A DNA stretch of 64,000 bases from Archaeoglobus sp. UBA234 (GCA_002494625.1 DACH01000005.1:62001-126000); one strand, 5' to 3'; counted from the stretch's first letter, positions 8,913 through 18,938 are shown. Notes: generated by a model from the sequence alone, not told the origin. Numbers and translations: made by a program.

Positions 8913-10796
8913 TTAGGTAACAACCGTACTGGATATCTCTTTGAGTTTCCCGATCAACCTTTTCTTTCTGGCACAGCTCAGCAGGCTGTGCTCAAGAACC
9001 TCATCTATTTTTCCAACCGAAATTATCTCTATTTTCCCCTGAGTTTCGGAGTCAAGTAACACATCGTCTAAGTTGTCCTTCGGTATTATCACTTTTTTAA
9101 TGCCAGCCTGTATTGCTGCCTCGATTTTCTGTGTAACGCCTCCAACTGGAAGGACTTCTCCCTTCACCGAGAGTGAACCTGTCATTGCTACACTCTGGTC
9201 GACTGGAATACCTTCTATAGCTGATATAACGGCTGTTGCAATGCTTATGCTGGCTGAATCACCCTCCACACCCTCGTAGGTTCCAACAAACTGGATATGA
9301 ACATCCATATCAGAGATATCCTTCCCTATGAATTTTTTCACAATTGCGGAAACATTCATGACCGCTTCTCTCGCTATTTCCTGAAGTCTGCCTGTTGCGA
9401 TAACTTTGCCCTCTTCCTTGCTGAGTGCAGGCGTTACCTCGGCGATTATAGGAAGAACCACTCCTGCAGATTCTCCAATAACTGCAAGTCCATTAACCCT
9501 TCCAATTTCTCCACCTTCAACAATGAATAGTTTGTAATCTCTTCTCTTCTCGATGTATTTATCTGCAAGTTGTTCTTCTATTGTCTTGGCGATTTTCTTC
9601 GCTCTCAGAACATGTTCCACTTTGACTAAGGGAGAGCCTTCACTCTTCGCTATATCTCCTGCAGCTCTTATAAGCCCTCCAAGCTCTCTGAGCCTTAAGG
9701 TGAGATGATTTCTCCTTCCTGCCCTCCTCTTAGCCTCTCTGATTATCTCTGCTGTAGCGTATTTATCAAAGTGGGGTATCTTTCCATCCTTCCTGATTTC
9801 TTGGGCTACAAACCTCACGAGTTTTCTTCTATTCTCTTCTGTATCCTTCATTGTATCGTTCATGTAAATCTCGTAACCGTAACCTTCAATCCTGCTCCTG
9901 AGAGCTGGATGCATACCTGTGAGTGCATCAAGGTTGCCTGCAGCTACGAGAATGAAATCACAGGGGACAGGCTCGGTTCTCACCATTGCACCACTGCTTC
10001 TCTCAGATTGACCTGTTATGGGGAACTTTTTCTCCTGTAATGCAGTGAGAATTTTCTGCTGGGATTCGATCGTTAGTGTGTTGATCTCGTCTATGTAAAG
10101 GACTCCTCTGTGGGCGCGATGGATAGCTCCTGCTTCAACTCTCTCATGGGCGGGAGTCTCAAGACCACCGCTCTGGAAGGGATCGTGTCTGACATCTCCG
10201 AAGAGTGCCCCTGCATGTGCGCCTGTTGCATCCTCATAAGGGGCAGTTTCTTTGTCCTGATTGTTAACAAGGAGCTTTGGTATATTTTTTTCTTCTTTCG
10301 GGAGAATATATCTCGCAACTAAGAACAGCATTGCAGCAGCTATGATTCCCCACAGGATTTCTCCCTGTAATGCGGAGTATCCCACAATGAATATAACGAG
10401 CATGAAGAGGAAGAAGTTTCTGGCCTGGGTCTTTTTTAAAGCTTCCTGTTTGTAAGCGTCGACTATCTCTTTTCCCTTTCCGGCAGGGACAGTCCTGATT
10501 TTTGGTTGGTTGGGATCTTCAGGGTTGGGATAAACAAGAATATCTTCAAGTTCCTCCTTTGGCAGGAGCTCAGCCATTGCTTTTGCCAACATGGACTTCC
10601 CAGTTCCGGGTGAGCCTATGAGCATCACATGTCTTTTCTGGACTGCAGCCTTTTTTATTGCTTCTACTGCGTCATCCTGACCAATGACTTGGTCTACAAG
10701 CTTTTCAGGTACCTCTATTTCTTCAGTTGTATTGAATTCCCTGAATCCTAAGAGTTCATCCACATCTGTAACAAGTTTTTCCATGGAATCCGTCAT
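8913..10796 (-). CDS. lonB: ATP-dependent protease LonB, archaeal membrane type
   Basis: A 627-residue protease. The AAA+ domain has Walker A GSPGTGKS (about 60-67) and Walker B YIDEIN; between them sits an insertion with two transmembrane helices (about 122-165), the hallmark of archaeal LonB. The C-terminal protease domain has the catalytic Ser in GVEGDSASISIA and the catalytic Lys in GGVTQKIEAA. It degrades unfolded and some regulatory proteins at the membrane. It appears to be a single-gene transcript with a TATA-like element (CTATTTAAATTAATTCC) upstream. Confidence 0.96.
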   Translation of the reverse strand: MTDSMEKLVTDVDELLGFREFNTTEEIEVPEKLVDQVIGQDDAVEAIKKAAVQKRHVMLIGSPGTGKSMLAKAMAELLPKEELEDILVYPNPEDPNQPKIRTVPAGKGKEIVDAYKQEALKKTQARNFFLFMLVIFIVGYSALQGEILWGIIAAAMLFLVARYILPKEEKNIPKLLVNNQDKETAPYEDATGAHAGALFGDVRHDPFQSGGLETPAHERVEAGAIHRAHRGVLYIDEINTLTIESQQKILTALQEKKFPITGQSERSSGAMVRTEPVPCDFILVAAGNLDALTGMHPALRSRIEGYGYEIYMNDTMKDTEENRRKLVRFVAQEIRKDGKIPHFDKYATAEIIREAKRRAGRRNHLTLRLRELGGLIRAAGDIAKSEGSPLVKVEHVLRAKKIAKTIEEQLADKYIEKRRDYKLFIVEGGEIGRVNGLAVIGESAGVVLPIIAEVTPALSKEEGKVIATGRLQEIAREAVMNVSAIVKKFIGKDISDMDVHIQFVGTYEGVEGDSASISIATAVISAIEGIPVDQSVAMTGSLSVKGEVLPVGGVTQKIEAAIQAGIKKVIIPKDNLDDVLLDSETQGKIEIISVGKIDEVLEHSLLSCARKKRLIGKLKEISSTVVT

Positions 10797-10944
10797 GGTT
10801 GTAGAAAATAGGAGGAATTAATTTAAATAGGTTGTGCATTCTTGGTATCAAAATCCAAAATAGACTTATTTGAAATATTAATTAGAAAGAAAATATAAAA
10901 CAATCGCCTCTGCTTGATTCTTGGGAAAAAGTGGTGTTAGCACC

Positions 10945-13185
10945 TTAGCCACATTTGGTATATCCGCACATTCTGCAGGTCATGCAACCTTCTCCATATT
11001 CGAGAACATTTCCACATTCAGGACACACACCACCTATCATCTTCGTTTTTGTCCCCTCTGCAAATTCTGTTAGAGGTTTTATTCCCTCGAGATCGACCCT
11101 GACCTTCTGGTAATCGCCTCTGAGATACCTCTCCAGAACCTTTGCCACTCCATCAGCGCATGAGGTTATTATTTCGTTCTCCTCGAAACCGATGGATGGA
11201 CATCTTATTCCTTTCAACTGCCTTATGAGTGCCTGTGGATTCACCCAGCTTCTCAGGGCTATGGACATAAGTCTTCCAATTGCCTCGGTCTGAGAGGCTG
11301 CACATCCACCACTTTTTCCAAGCTGTACAAACACTTCTGCGATTCCATGTTCATCCTCGTTTATTGTTACATAGAGTGAACCGCATCCAGTTCTAGTCTC
11401 TATTGTCCTCCCCTTTGTTATCTTCGGTCGCGGTCTTGGCTCAATAAGAGAAACAGGTTTTCTGGCGTGGATTTTCTCCTCCTTTCTCTCCTCTTTTCTG
11501 ATACTGAGAACCTGTTCCTCTCTGCTACCATCTCTGTAGACGGTTATCCCCTTACACCCAAGCTCATATGCAAGGAGAAATGCCCTCTCAACATCCTCTC
11601 TTGTTGCAGAGTTTGGCATGTTTATCGTTTTGCTGACAGCGTTATCAGTATATTTCTGGAAAGCCGCCTGCATCCTGACATGCCATTCAGGTGCTATTTC
11701 AAGAGCACATCTGAAAACCCTTCTCACCTCCTCGGGAACCTCCTCAATCTCGCTAAGTGTACCTGTACTTGCTATTTTTGATACAAGCTCCTCACTGTAA
11801 AGTCCTGAATCAATGAGATATTTTTCAAAGACGGGATTTATTTCAAAAAATTCCTCTCCATCGAGTATATTTGTCCTCCTGTATGCCAACGCAAAAACAG
11901 GCTCAATTCCACTTGAACATCCAGCTATAATGCTAATCGTCCCTGTTGGAGCTATGGTTGTGGTTGTAGCATTCCTCATCTTAATGCCTTTTTTCTCCCA
12001 CAGACTTCCCTCCCAGTTGGGGAAAACACCCCTCTCTTCCGCCAGATGCTGTGAAGCTTTGTGACTCTCGGACTGTATGAAACCCATGACTTCCTCCGCA
12101 AGCCTTAGAGCCTCTTCACTGTCATACGGTATTCTCAGTTTGAACAGCATATCAGCCCATCCCATGACTCCCAGACCAATTTTTCTGTTTGCTTTGGTCA
12201 TCTTCTCAATTTCTGGGATGGGATAGTCGTTCATATCCACGACATTGTCCAGAAATCTCACAGTTGTCCATACTATCTCTTTGAGGTGCTCCCAGTCTAT
12301 CTTTCCGTTCTTTACAAACTTTGAAAGGTTGATACTGCCAAGATTGCAGGATTCGTAAGGGAGCAGGGGCTGTTCACCACATGGGTTCGTTGCCTCTATT
12401 TCTCCGACATGTGGTGTTGGATTGAATTTATTCACGGTATCAATAAAAACAATTCCCGGCTCTCCGTTCCTCCACGCTCCTTCAATAATCAAATCAAAAA
12501 TTCTTCTTGCAGGGATCTTTCTTACAGTCTCCCCCGTCCTCGGGTTTATCTGTTCATACTCCTCTCCTTTTTTGAGAGCTTCCATAAATCTACCAGTTAC
12601 AGCAACGCTTATGTTGAAATTTCTGAGAACTCCTTCCTCTTTCTTCGCAGTGATGAAATCTTCAATATCTGGATGGTGGACATTAAGGATTCCCATGTTC
12701 GCTCCTCTTCTCCTACCACCCTGCTTTATCTGCTCGGTTGCGGCATCAAAAATCTTCATAAAGCTTACAGGACCACTTGCAACACCCATAGTGGATTTAA
12801 CTATATCTCCTGACGGTCTGAGGCGTGAAAAGCTGAAGCCTGTTCCTCCTCCTGATTTCTGTACCTTAGCCATATCTGTAAGAGCCTTGAAAATGCCCTC
12901 TATGGAATCTTCAATGGGGATAACAAAGCAGGCAGACAGCTGATGCAGACTTGTGCCCGCATTCATCAGGGTAGGACTGTTTGGCATAAAAAGCTGGTTG
13001 TGGATAATTTCAAAGAATTTCTCTGCCCAGTAATCTGAATTACCTCCGTAATTCTCTTCTGCCCTGGCTATGGATTTTGCAACCCTCCAGCACATCTCTT
13101 CTGGTGTCTCGATTACCTTTCCTGTCTCATCCTTCATTAAATATCTTTTTTGAAGCACAACTTCAGCTGTTTTTGATAGCTCCAT
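10945..13185 (-). CDS. nrdJ: Adenosylcobalamin-dependent ribonucleotide reductase (class II)
   Basis: A 746-residue class II ribonucleotide reductase, making deoxyribonucleotides with a B12-generated thiyl radical. C269 in NPCGEQ is the thiyl-radical Cys; C86 (SACFVIP) and C280 (YESCNLGSINL) form the redox pair; the last 26 residues hold a Cys-rich segment (CPECG...CMTCRMCG...KCG) that shuttles electrons or binds zinc. A glycine-rich QGGRRRGANMG segment is in the nucleotide region. No intein interrupts it, unlike some Thermococcales homologues. A strong GGGAGG site precedes the ATG. Oxygen-independent reduction suits an anaerobe. Confidence 0.95.
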   Translation of the reverse strand: MELSKTAEVVLQKRYLMKDETGKVIETPEEMCWRVAKSIARAEENYGGNSDYWAEKFFEIIHNQLFMPNSPTLMNAGTSLHQLSACFVIPIEDSIEGIFKALTDMAKVQKSGGGTGFSFSRLRPSGDIVKSTMGVASGPVSFMKIFDAATEQIKQGGRRRGANMGILNVHHPDIEDFITAKKEEGVLRNFNISVAVTGRFMEALKKGEEYEQINPRTGETVRKIPARRIFDLIIEGAWRNGEPGIVFIDTVNKFNPTPHVGEIEATNPCGEQPLLPYESCNLGSINLSKFVKNGKIDWEHLKEIVWTTVRFLDNVVDMNDYPIPEIEKMTKANRKIGLGVMGWADMLFKLRIPYDSEEALRLAEEVMGFIQSESHKASQHLAEERGVFPNWEGSLWEKKGIKMRNATTTTIAPTGTISIIAGCSSGIEPVFALAYRRTNILDGEEFFEINPVFEKYLIDSGLYSEELVSKIASTGTLSEIEEVPEEVRRVFRCALEIAPEWHVRMQAAFQKYTDNAVSKTINMPNSATREDVERAFLLAYELGCKGITVYRDGSREEQVLSIRKEERKEEKIHARKPVSLIEPRPRPKITKGRTIETRTGCGSLYVTINEDEHGIAEVFVQLGKSGGCAASQTEAIGRLMSIALRSWVNPQALIRQLKGIRCPSIGFEENEIITSCADGVAKVLERYLRGDYQKVRVDLEGIKPLTEFAEGTKTKMIGGVCPECGNVLEYGEGCMTCRMCGYTKCG

Positions 13186-13306
13186 AATCTACCTCCCAGA
13201 TAGAATATTGCCTCTCTAAATTTTTAAGTTTTCACTGGAAATGATGCTTGCAATTTTTCAGAGTAAAATTTAGACAGATTTAAATCTATCCTGTTAAGCT
13301 AAATTT

Positions 13307-14092
13307 ATGGCTCTGAAACTTTTGAGTATTGTTGCAACCGAAAGAAAGAAAGGCAACAGTGTTCTCGCTTCCATGTATATAGCAAAGAGATTGAATGCGG
13401 AACTAGAGATTGTTAATCTGACAAAGATGGAGATAAAGCCGTGTAAAGCCTGTTACAGGTGCCTGTATGGTGAGGACTGCAAGATAGAAGATGATGTAGA
13501 AAGCATCTTTGAGAAAATTGATTGGGCTGATGCTGTGCTTATTGTCTCGCCGGTTTACTGGCTTGATGCAACGGGAAAATTAAAAGCTCTGCTTGACAGG
13601 TGCTTTATGTCCATTCGATATTTCAAACAGTTCAGCGGTAAGAGGGCAGTCGTTCTTACACCCTATGGCTTTGAGGGGATGAAAGGATGGGCTTCTGCAA
13701 CCCACCTCGTTCTTGCAAGGATTCTTGGTTTTGATGTTCTGGCTAACATTGAACTCAGGGCAGCACTTCCTGCAGAGATTTTCACGGATAAGGAGACTTT
13801 TGAGAAACTTAATCTTGCTGCTAATCTGCTTGAAAAAGGAGAGAGAGCTGTGTTAGATCATCAATGTCCAGTCTGTATGAACATAATATTCAGAATAAGG
13901 GATAACAATCTTGAATGTCCGGTTTGCGGCTCACTCCTTAATATAAATATGGAGTTAGTTGAGAGGGGTGAAAGGTTCTCCCAGAAATGGGTGGTTGAAC
14001 ACTTCAGTGTTGAGTTGATAGGACTTAAAGAGAGGTATAAGGAGTTGAAGGATGAGTTAAAGGAAGCTGCAAAAATTGCTGAGCACATCTGA
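13307..14092 (+). CDS. Iron-sulfur flavoprotein (Isf family) with C-terminal zinc ribbon
   Basis: A 261-residue FMN-binding flavodoxin-fold protein. The N-terminal half carries the compact cluster motif C46-x2-C49-x2-C52-x5-C58 (CKACYRCLYGEDC) that binds the [4Fe-4S] of Isf, followed by a SPVYWLDATGKLKALLDRC flavin loop. Isf proteins pass electrons from ferredoxin and can reduce O2 or peroxide. About residues 187-215 add two CPVC pairs resembling a rubredoxin or zinc ribbon, then a helical tail; this extension is not part of the minimal family. A TATA-like GATTTAAATC (13278-13287) is about 25 bases upstream, suggesting a short leader. Confidence 0.85.
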   Translation: MALKLLSIVATERKKGNSVLASMYIAKRLNAELEIVNLTKMEIKPCKACYRCLYGEDCKIEDDVESIFEKIDWADAVLIVSPVYWLDATGKLKALLDRCFMSIRYFKQFSGKRAVVLTPYGFEGMKGWASATHLVLARILGFDVLANIELRAALPAEIFTDKETFEKLNLAANLLEKGERAVLDHQCPVCMNIIFRIRDNNLECPVCGSLLNINMELVERGERFSQKWVVEHFSVELIGLKERYKELKDELKEAAKIAEHI

Positions 14093-14108
14093 GCACATTG
14101 GATAGTGT

Positions 14109-15104
14109 TTAAAGCGAGTGTCCAATCAGGTGAAGGTTCCCCACATTTACATTTTTGAGATGTTTTCTGGCAGCTCTGTAGCATTCTCTGACCTGCTCAA
14201 CTGGGGTGATTGGCAAGTCCATCAGCATGTAATCGGGATGGAAAATGAGGAGGCTATAGGGGATTTCATGGCTGAATGAGGCTATGAACTGTGCAATAGC
14301 TTCAACCTCCTTTTTATCTACATAATATGGCACGAGGAGGGTTGTTGCGGATAACACTTCTGGAGCAGTCTCAAACACAGTTGCAAAGTTGCTCAGTGTC
14401 GTTCTGTTTGACCTTCCGGTTAAAATCCTGTGGAGTTTCTCGTTCCACGCCTTGAGATCGAACTTGACAGTTCCTCCAGTATCAGAGCTAAGTTCAGCTG
14501 CTTTTTTAACATATTTTTTCCTCCCTCCCCCGTTCCACTCCCAGCATATCATAATCTCTCTTTTCTCAGCAACTTTGTCACTGAATCTCAGAGCAAAGGG
14601 AAGCTGCGGTTCGGGAGAACCACCGAAGTGGCATATACACTTCACCCTTTCGATCATGGAGGCTTCAATCATCTCTTCAATTTTAACTTTTCTTCCTTTT
14701 CTGACATTTTTATGTTCCCAGTTCTGGCAGAAAAGACAGTCAAAGTTGCAGCCATAATAAAAAACAGCAAGATTTGTCCCTCTCAGCCTGCTCCCTCTGC
14801 AAAACCATGCGTTGCAGCAGTTTGTGGGTAAAGGGTCTTCATAATATGAAAGAACCGCCATATTGGGGCTGGAAAGTGAGAACCTCTTTCCCTTAGTGTA
14901 GCCTCTCAGCCCACAAAGCCCGGTGGAGTTCTCAGACATGTCGCAAAAGTTGGAGCAGAGGCAACATTTCTTATAACCTTTATTGGTGGTTCTGTGCAGA
15001 GTTTTTGCTATCGAGTCATCCTTTCTGGCACATTCAGGGCATACAGGAAGGTTTTTTGAGTAGACATTATTCCCACAAACCTTACAGCTTATTTTTCCCC
15101 TCAT
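14109..15104 (-). CDS. Radical SAM protein, pyruvate formate-lyase activase-like
   Basis: A 331-residue protein. An N-terminal zinc ribbon (C7, C10, C22, C25) is followed by a second Cys group (CCLCSNFC, residues 47-54, and C64), then the radical SAM motif C119-x3-C123-x2-C126 (CNFDCLFCQN). The Cys arrangement parallels the gene at 3762-4787 but with a different start, so they are distant paralogues. The natural substrate is unknown. Its ATG overlaps the stop of the upstream thioesterase gene by four bases (ATGA), indicating an operon. It converges on the iron-sulfur flavoprotein gene. Confidence 0.85.
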   Translation of the reverse strand: MRGKISCKVCGNNVYSKNLPVCPECARKDDSIAKTLHRTTNKGYKKCCLCSNFCDMSENSTGLCGLRGYTKGKRFSLSSPNMAVLSYYEDPLPTNCCNAWFCRGSRLRGTNLAVFYYGCNFDCLFCQNWEHKNVRKGRKVKIEEMIEASMIERVKCICHFGGSPEPQLPFALRFSDKVAEKREIMICWEWNGGGRKKYVKKAAELSSDTGGTVKFDLKAWNEKLHRILTGRSNRTTLSNFATVFETAPEVLSATTLLVPYYVDKKEVEAIAQFIASFSHEIPYSLLIFHPDYMLMDLPITPVEQVRECYRAARKHLKNVNVGNLHLIGHSL

Positions 15105-15547
15105 TTCTCCTCTTTTTTTAATAAAAATGTACCGTTGTCGATTATGTAAAATGTTGCGGTGCAGATTGCCACCACATCTCCATTCTGCTTAGCCTCAGAG
15201 GTGGCAACTGCGATTTTACTTCCTGTGTTGACAATCCTGCCCTCAGCAATAATCTTTCCGCTCCTAACAGGTTTGATGTAATTAACTTTGATTTCGGCTG
15301 TAACGGCAATCTTTCCCTCTTTTACAAGCTCTTTGTTAACAACAAGCCCTGCAGCAGAATCCAGAATGCTTGCTAAAACCCCTCCATGGGCTGTGCCAAA
15401 AGCCTGTCTGTGTTTTTCTGTTATTTCAAGCTCAACAACAACACGGTCTCTTCCTATCTTTGGTTTCATTCCAATAAGCCTGTACCAACCGGAATTACCA
15501 ACTCTGTTCTCGAAATATTTCAGAACTTCATCGGTAAGCTCTACCAT
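15101..15547 (-). CDS. PaaI-family hotdog thioesterase
   Basis: A 148-residue hotdog-fold protein. The motif FGTAHGGVLASILDSAAG holds the HGG and Asp residues used by PaaI/YdiI-type acyl-CoA thioesterases. It probably hydrolyses aromatic or other acyl-CoA esters. It is the first gene of a two-gene unit with the radical SAM protein, and the acyl-CoA synthetase gene is divergent 180 bases away, so acyl-CoA turnover may link them; that link is inference. Confidence 0.88.
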   Translation of the reverse strand: MVELTDEVLKYFENRVGNSGWYRLIGMKPKIGRDRVVVELEITEKHRQAFGTAHGGVLASILDSAAGLVVNKELVKEGKIAVTAEIKVNYIKPVRSGKIIAEGRIVNTGSKIAVATSEAKQNGDVVAICTATFYIIDNGTFLLKKEEK

Positions 15548-15725
15548 CTCATTCTCATAGCTGCAGATGGTTTAATATATTTTGTCATTCTCCTGAGTAG
15601 CTGTTTCTGTCTATCAGTAAAATTTAGACGAATATTTACATTAAAGAAGAAGTAATTGTGACATTTCATAAAAAAAATCCGAAACATATTAATATCTCAC
15701 TTCCTGAATTATTTTGGGTGAGTTT

Positions 15726-17765
15726 ATGGAACTTCTGATGGAACACGAGTCGAAAAATCTTCTGAAATCCTATGGGGTTGCTGTAAATTCCACATTCTTT
15801 GTTACAGAAGAGAATGAGGCAGTTAAAATTGCAGAAAAAATTGGATACCCAGTTGCTTTGAAAATTGCCTCAAGAAAAGTATCTCATAAATCGGATTCTG
15901 GAGGAGTCTTACTTAATATAAAAAATGAAGAGGAGCTTATCAAAGCTTTCAGGAAAATAATTTCTATTCCCGGTGCGGAGGGTGTTACAGTTCAGAAAAT
16001 GCAAGAAAAGGGAATTGAAGTGATGATAGGGGTTGCATTCGACCCTCAATTCGGGCACGTTCTTACATTCGGGTCTGGAGGAGTTCTCGTTGAACTTTAC
16101 AGGGATTTTTCACTGACAGTTCTTCCTGCTGGGGAGAAGGAGATAAGGGAGATGATAAAATCAACAAAGATTTACAGAATGCTCGAAGGTTACAGAGGGT
16201 ACAGAGGAGATATGGAAGCGATCGTGGATCTGATGATTAAAATATCGAATATGATTGAAAATAGACCGGATATAGTTGAAATGGATTTAAATCCTGTTTT
16301 TGTTTATGAAAGTGGATATGCTGTTGTTGATGCGAGAATAGTGCTTAATTCAGGAGAAGTGGAAGAATTTGAAGACAGAGGGGGAATAGATAAGTTTTTC
16401 TACCCGGAATCAGCCGCAGTATTCGGTTCATTTAAGATGGGAAAAGCAGCCTTTGCAATAGTTTACAATCTGGTCAATCTTAAGTTCAAAGGTAGGATAT
16501 ATCCAATCAGTCTTCAGGGTGATGAAATTTTTGGGCTCAAGATATATCGAAGTGTTGGTGAACTACCTGAAACCCCCGATGTAGCGGTAATAGCCACACC
16601 TGCAAACTCTGTTCCCGAAATAATGCTTGAATGTGGAAAGAAAGGGATAAAAAATGTGATAATTATAAGCTCTGGTTTCAGAGAGGAGAACAGAAGGGGA
16701 GCGGAGCTTGAGGACAGGATAGTTGAGATAGCAAAGGAAAATGGAATGAGAATAATAGGCCCAAATACTACAGGGATTTACAATCCAGAGACAGGCTTTA
16801 CATCTTCCTTTGCTTTGTTAAAAGAAATAAAAAAGGGTAACATAGGGATTATAGCACAGACAGGGCTCTTTCTCGGTATCCTGATGAATCACATTGCTAC
16901 ATCTCACCCATCTGTTGGCTTCAGCAAAATTGTAGGACTTGGGAACAAGTGTGATGTGCAGGACCATGAAATTCTGGATTTCCTGCTCGATGATGAGTCA
17001 ACACATGCAGTGGGTATTTACGCAGAGGGTTTCAAGAGCGGTAGAAAGTTTATTGAGGCAGCAAAGAAGGCTTTAAGGCTTGGAAAACCAATAGTCGTCT
17101 TTAAATCAGGTAGAACAGAATATGGGAAGAAAATGGCGATGAGCCACTCAGCCTCACTTGCGGGGAATGATGATGTTTTTGACGCTCTCTGCAGACAGCT
17201 CAACATGGTGAGGGTTTTCAGTTATGAGGAGATGATTGAGACTCTGAAGGCTCTCACCCTCCAGCCTCTGCCAGAGGGAAATAGACTGGCAATTCTTCAT
17301 TATGTTGGCTCTGGTTGTGTTCAGGGTGCTGACGAGGCATATTTGGGTGGTTTGAAACTTCCTGAAATGTCAGAAGCAACAGTTGAAAGAATAGAAAAGG
17401 TAACACCTGAATGGCACAGAGTTGGAAATCCCTTTGATATATGGCCCTCAATTGAGTATTTTGGTGTTGAGAAAGCTTACAACACCTCGTTAAAGGCTGT
17501 ACTTGAAGATGAAAACTTCGATTGCATCATCGTTGGAACATGGGCAGAGGGAGAATTCTATCCCCTCTACAAACCAGACTTCGAAATGATACGGAGTTAC
17601 GGAAAGCCCATTTACTTTTTCGTAGAGGGAGAAAGAAACACAGTATTTGAGATGAAAAACGAGTATGAGAGCAATGGATTTCCGGTCTTTGAAGATATAG
17701 TGACCACCATCAGAATACTGTCTAAGGTTGTGAAATATTCTCTTGGATTGAAGGAGATCCATTAA
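15726..17765 (+). CDS. ADP-forming acyl-CoA synthetase (acetate--CoA ligase family), beta-alpha fusion
   Basis: A 679-residue protein that interconverts acyl-CoA + ADP + Pi and acid + CoA + ATP. The N-terminal 225 residues are the ATP-grasp beta domain with the phosphorylated His in KVSHKSDSGG (H54). The alpha part follows: CoA-binding Rossmann domain (about 235-350) and ligase domains, with the second catalytic His in MSHSASLAG (H474). Beta-before-alpha is reversed from the common alpha-beta fusion. The frame is open from a TTG at 15714, but the ATG at 15726 has GGGTGA five bases upstream and fits the family start. The acid substrate is unknown; sequence alone does not separate acetate, aryl or branched acids. 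Confidence 0.88.
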   Translation: MELLMEHESKNLLKSYGVAVNSTFFVTEENEAVKIAEKIGYPVALKIASRKVSHKSDSGGVLLNIKNEEELIKAFRKIISIPGAEGVTVQKMQEKGIEVMIGVAFDPQFGHVLTFGSGGVLVELYRDFSLTVLPAGEKEIREMIKSTKIYRMLEGYRGYRGDMEAIVDLMIKISNMIENRPDIVEMDLNPVFVYESGYAVVDARIVLNSGEVEEFEDRGGIDKFFYPESAAVFGSFKMGKAAFAIVYNLVNLKFKGRIYPISLQGDEIFGLKIYRSVGELPETPDVAVIATPANSVPEIMLECGKKGIKNVIIISSGFREENRRGAELEDRIVEIAKENGMRIIGPNTTGIYNPETGFTSSFALLKEIKKGNIGIIAQTGLFLGILMNHIATSHPSVGFSKIVGLGNKCDVQDHEILDFLLDDESTHAVGIYAEGFKSGRKFIEAAKKALRLGKPIVVFKSGRTEYGKKMAMSHSASLAGNDDVFDALCRQLNMVRVFSYEEMIETLKALTLQPLPEGNRLAILHYVGSGCVQGADEAYLGGLKLPEMSEATVERIEKVTPEWHRVGNPFDIWPSIEYFGVEKAYNTSLKAVLEDENFDCIIVGTWAEGEFYPLYKPDFEMIRSYGKPIYFFVEGERNTVFEMKNEYESNGFPVFEDIVTTIRILSKVVKYSLGLKEIH

Positions 17766-17777
17766 CATCAGAGGAAT

Positions 17778-18803
17778 CTAAACTCTAAAAATCCGGGAAT
17801 CTGAAGCTTTTTTCAATCTATTCATTACTGCAAGTCCTATTCCTCTTTCCTCAATTCCTTCTGCAATTATGATATCTGCATGTCTGTCAAGCTCCCTTAA
17901 CACATCAAAAAGATTTCTGGCTACTTCTTCTGCACTCGTTCCCATTTCTTTAACGACAGCATCCATCTTTTTATAGGGGGTAGGATCTGTGACAGCAATT
18001 CCAACCCTGAAACCTTTTTTACTGAAATCTTCAGCAAGTTGAGTGATTTTCTCAACGATCTCCTCTCTTTTTCCTGTAAGAACGAACAACCTGGCATCGG
18101 GAGCGTAATGACGGTATTTCATGCCGGGTGATTTTGGAGTATCAACACTCTTGCTGAATATTCTTATATCAACAACTTCCTGAATTCTTTCAACTTCAAG
18201 TCCACCAGGTCTGAGAACCTCGACAGGATAAACTGTAGTATCCACAACAGTCGATTCAACGCCTATGTCTGTTGCTCCACCATCTATAATAACATCCACC
18301 CTTTCGTAGAGGTCTTCAATAACATGTTCTGCCTTTGTTGGGCTTGGTTTACCCGCAAGATTGGCTGAAGGGGCAGCTATTGGAAGCTCACTCATTTCTA
18401 TCAGTTTTATAGCAACAGGATGGGAAGGCATCCTTACAGCAACAGTATCGAGACCAGCCGTCACCTCAGGAGGTACAACATCTTTTTTCCTCATTACAAG
18501 GGTGAGAGGACCCGGAAAAAATTCGTTGATCAGTTTCCTTGCAGTCTCGTTAACTTCTGCGATCTCCTCTATCATATCAACTCCTGAAACATGAAGTATC
18601 AGGGGGTTATCCATCGGTCTTTTTTTTGCGACAAATATCTTTCTCACAGCCTCTCCATCAAGTCCATTTGCACCCAACCCATAAACAGTCTCTGTTGGAA
18701 AGGCAACAAGACCACCTTTCCTGATTACATTTGCAGCTACCACAATTTTTTCCTCCTCTGGGTTGTCGGAGTTAACTCTGATTATCTTTGTCCTGACCAT
18801 CAC
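17778..18803 (-). CDS. sua5: L-threonylcarbamoyladenylate synthase Sua5
   Basis: A 341-residue protein with the YrdC/Sua5 domain (about 1-210; FPTETVYGLGAN and KKRPMDNPLILH are diagnostic) and the extra C-terminal Sua5 Rossmann-like domain that begins after SPGMKYRHYAPDA. It makes threonylcarbamoyl-AMP from Thr, bicarbonate and ATP for t6A37 modification of ANN-decoding tRNAs. It is convergent with the acyl-CoA synthetase gene and appears monocistronic. Two ATGs stand in a row at the start. Confidence 0.94.
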   Translation of the reverse strand: MMVRTKIIRVNSDNPEEEKIVVAANVIRKGGLVAFPTETVYGLGANGLDGEAVRKIFVAKKRPMDNPLILHVSGVDMIEEIAEVNETARKLINEFFPGPLTLVMRKKDVVPPEVTAGLDTVAVRMPSHPVAIKLIEMSELPIAAPSANLAGKPSPTKAEHVIEDLYERVDVIIDGGATDIGVESTVVDTTVYPVEVLRPGGLEVERIQEVVDIRIFSKSVDTPKSPGMKYRHYAPDARLFVLTGKREEIVEKITQLAEDFSKKGFRVGIAVTDPTPYKKMDAVVKEMGTSAEEVARNLFDVLRELDRHADIIIAEGIEERGIGLAVMNRLKKASDSRIFRV

Positions 18804-18938
18804 TTAATTTTTTGAGGCTATGTATTTAAATCTGGAGGCATGGTTAGTTTATTATGATTTATTATTTTGAATCAGAATTTTAAATAAGTGGAAGACTGTG
18901 GAATATTTTTATATTTGTTCTGTAAATTCTTAAGGTTG

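Noticed and set aside
13263..15629. The 13-mer GTAAAATTTAGAC occurs at 13263 and again at 15617, each upstream of a gene, suggesting a shared operator.
   Set aside because: In AT-rich DNA of this length dozens of repeated 13-mers are expected by chance, and the flanks do not match.
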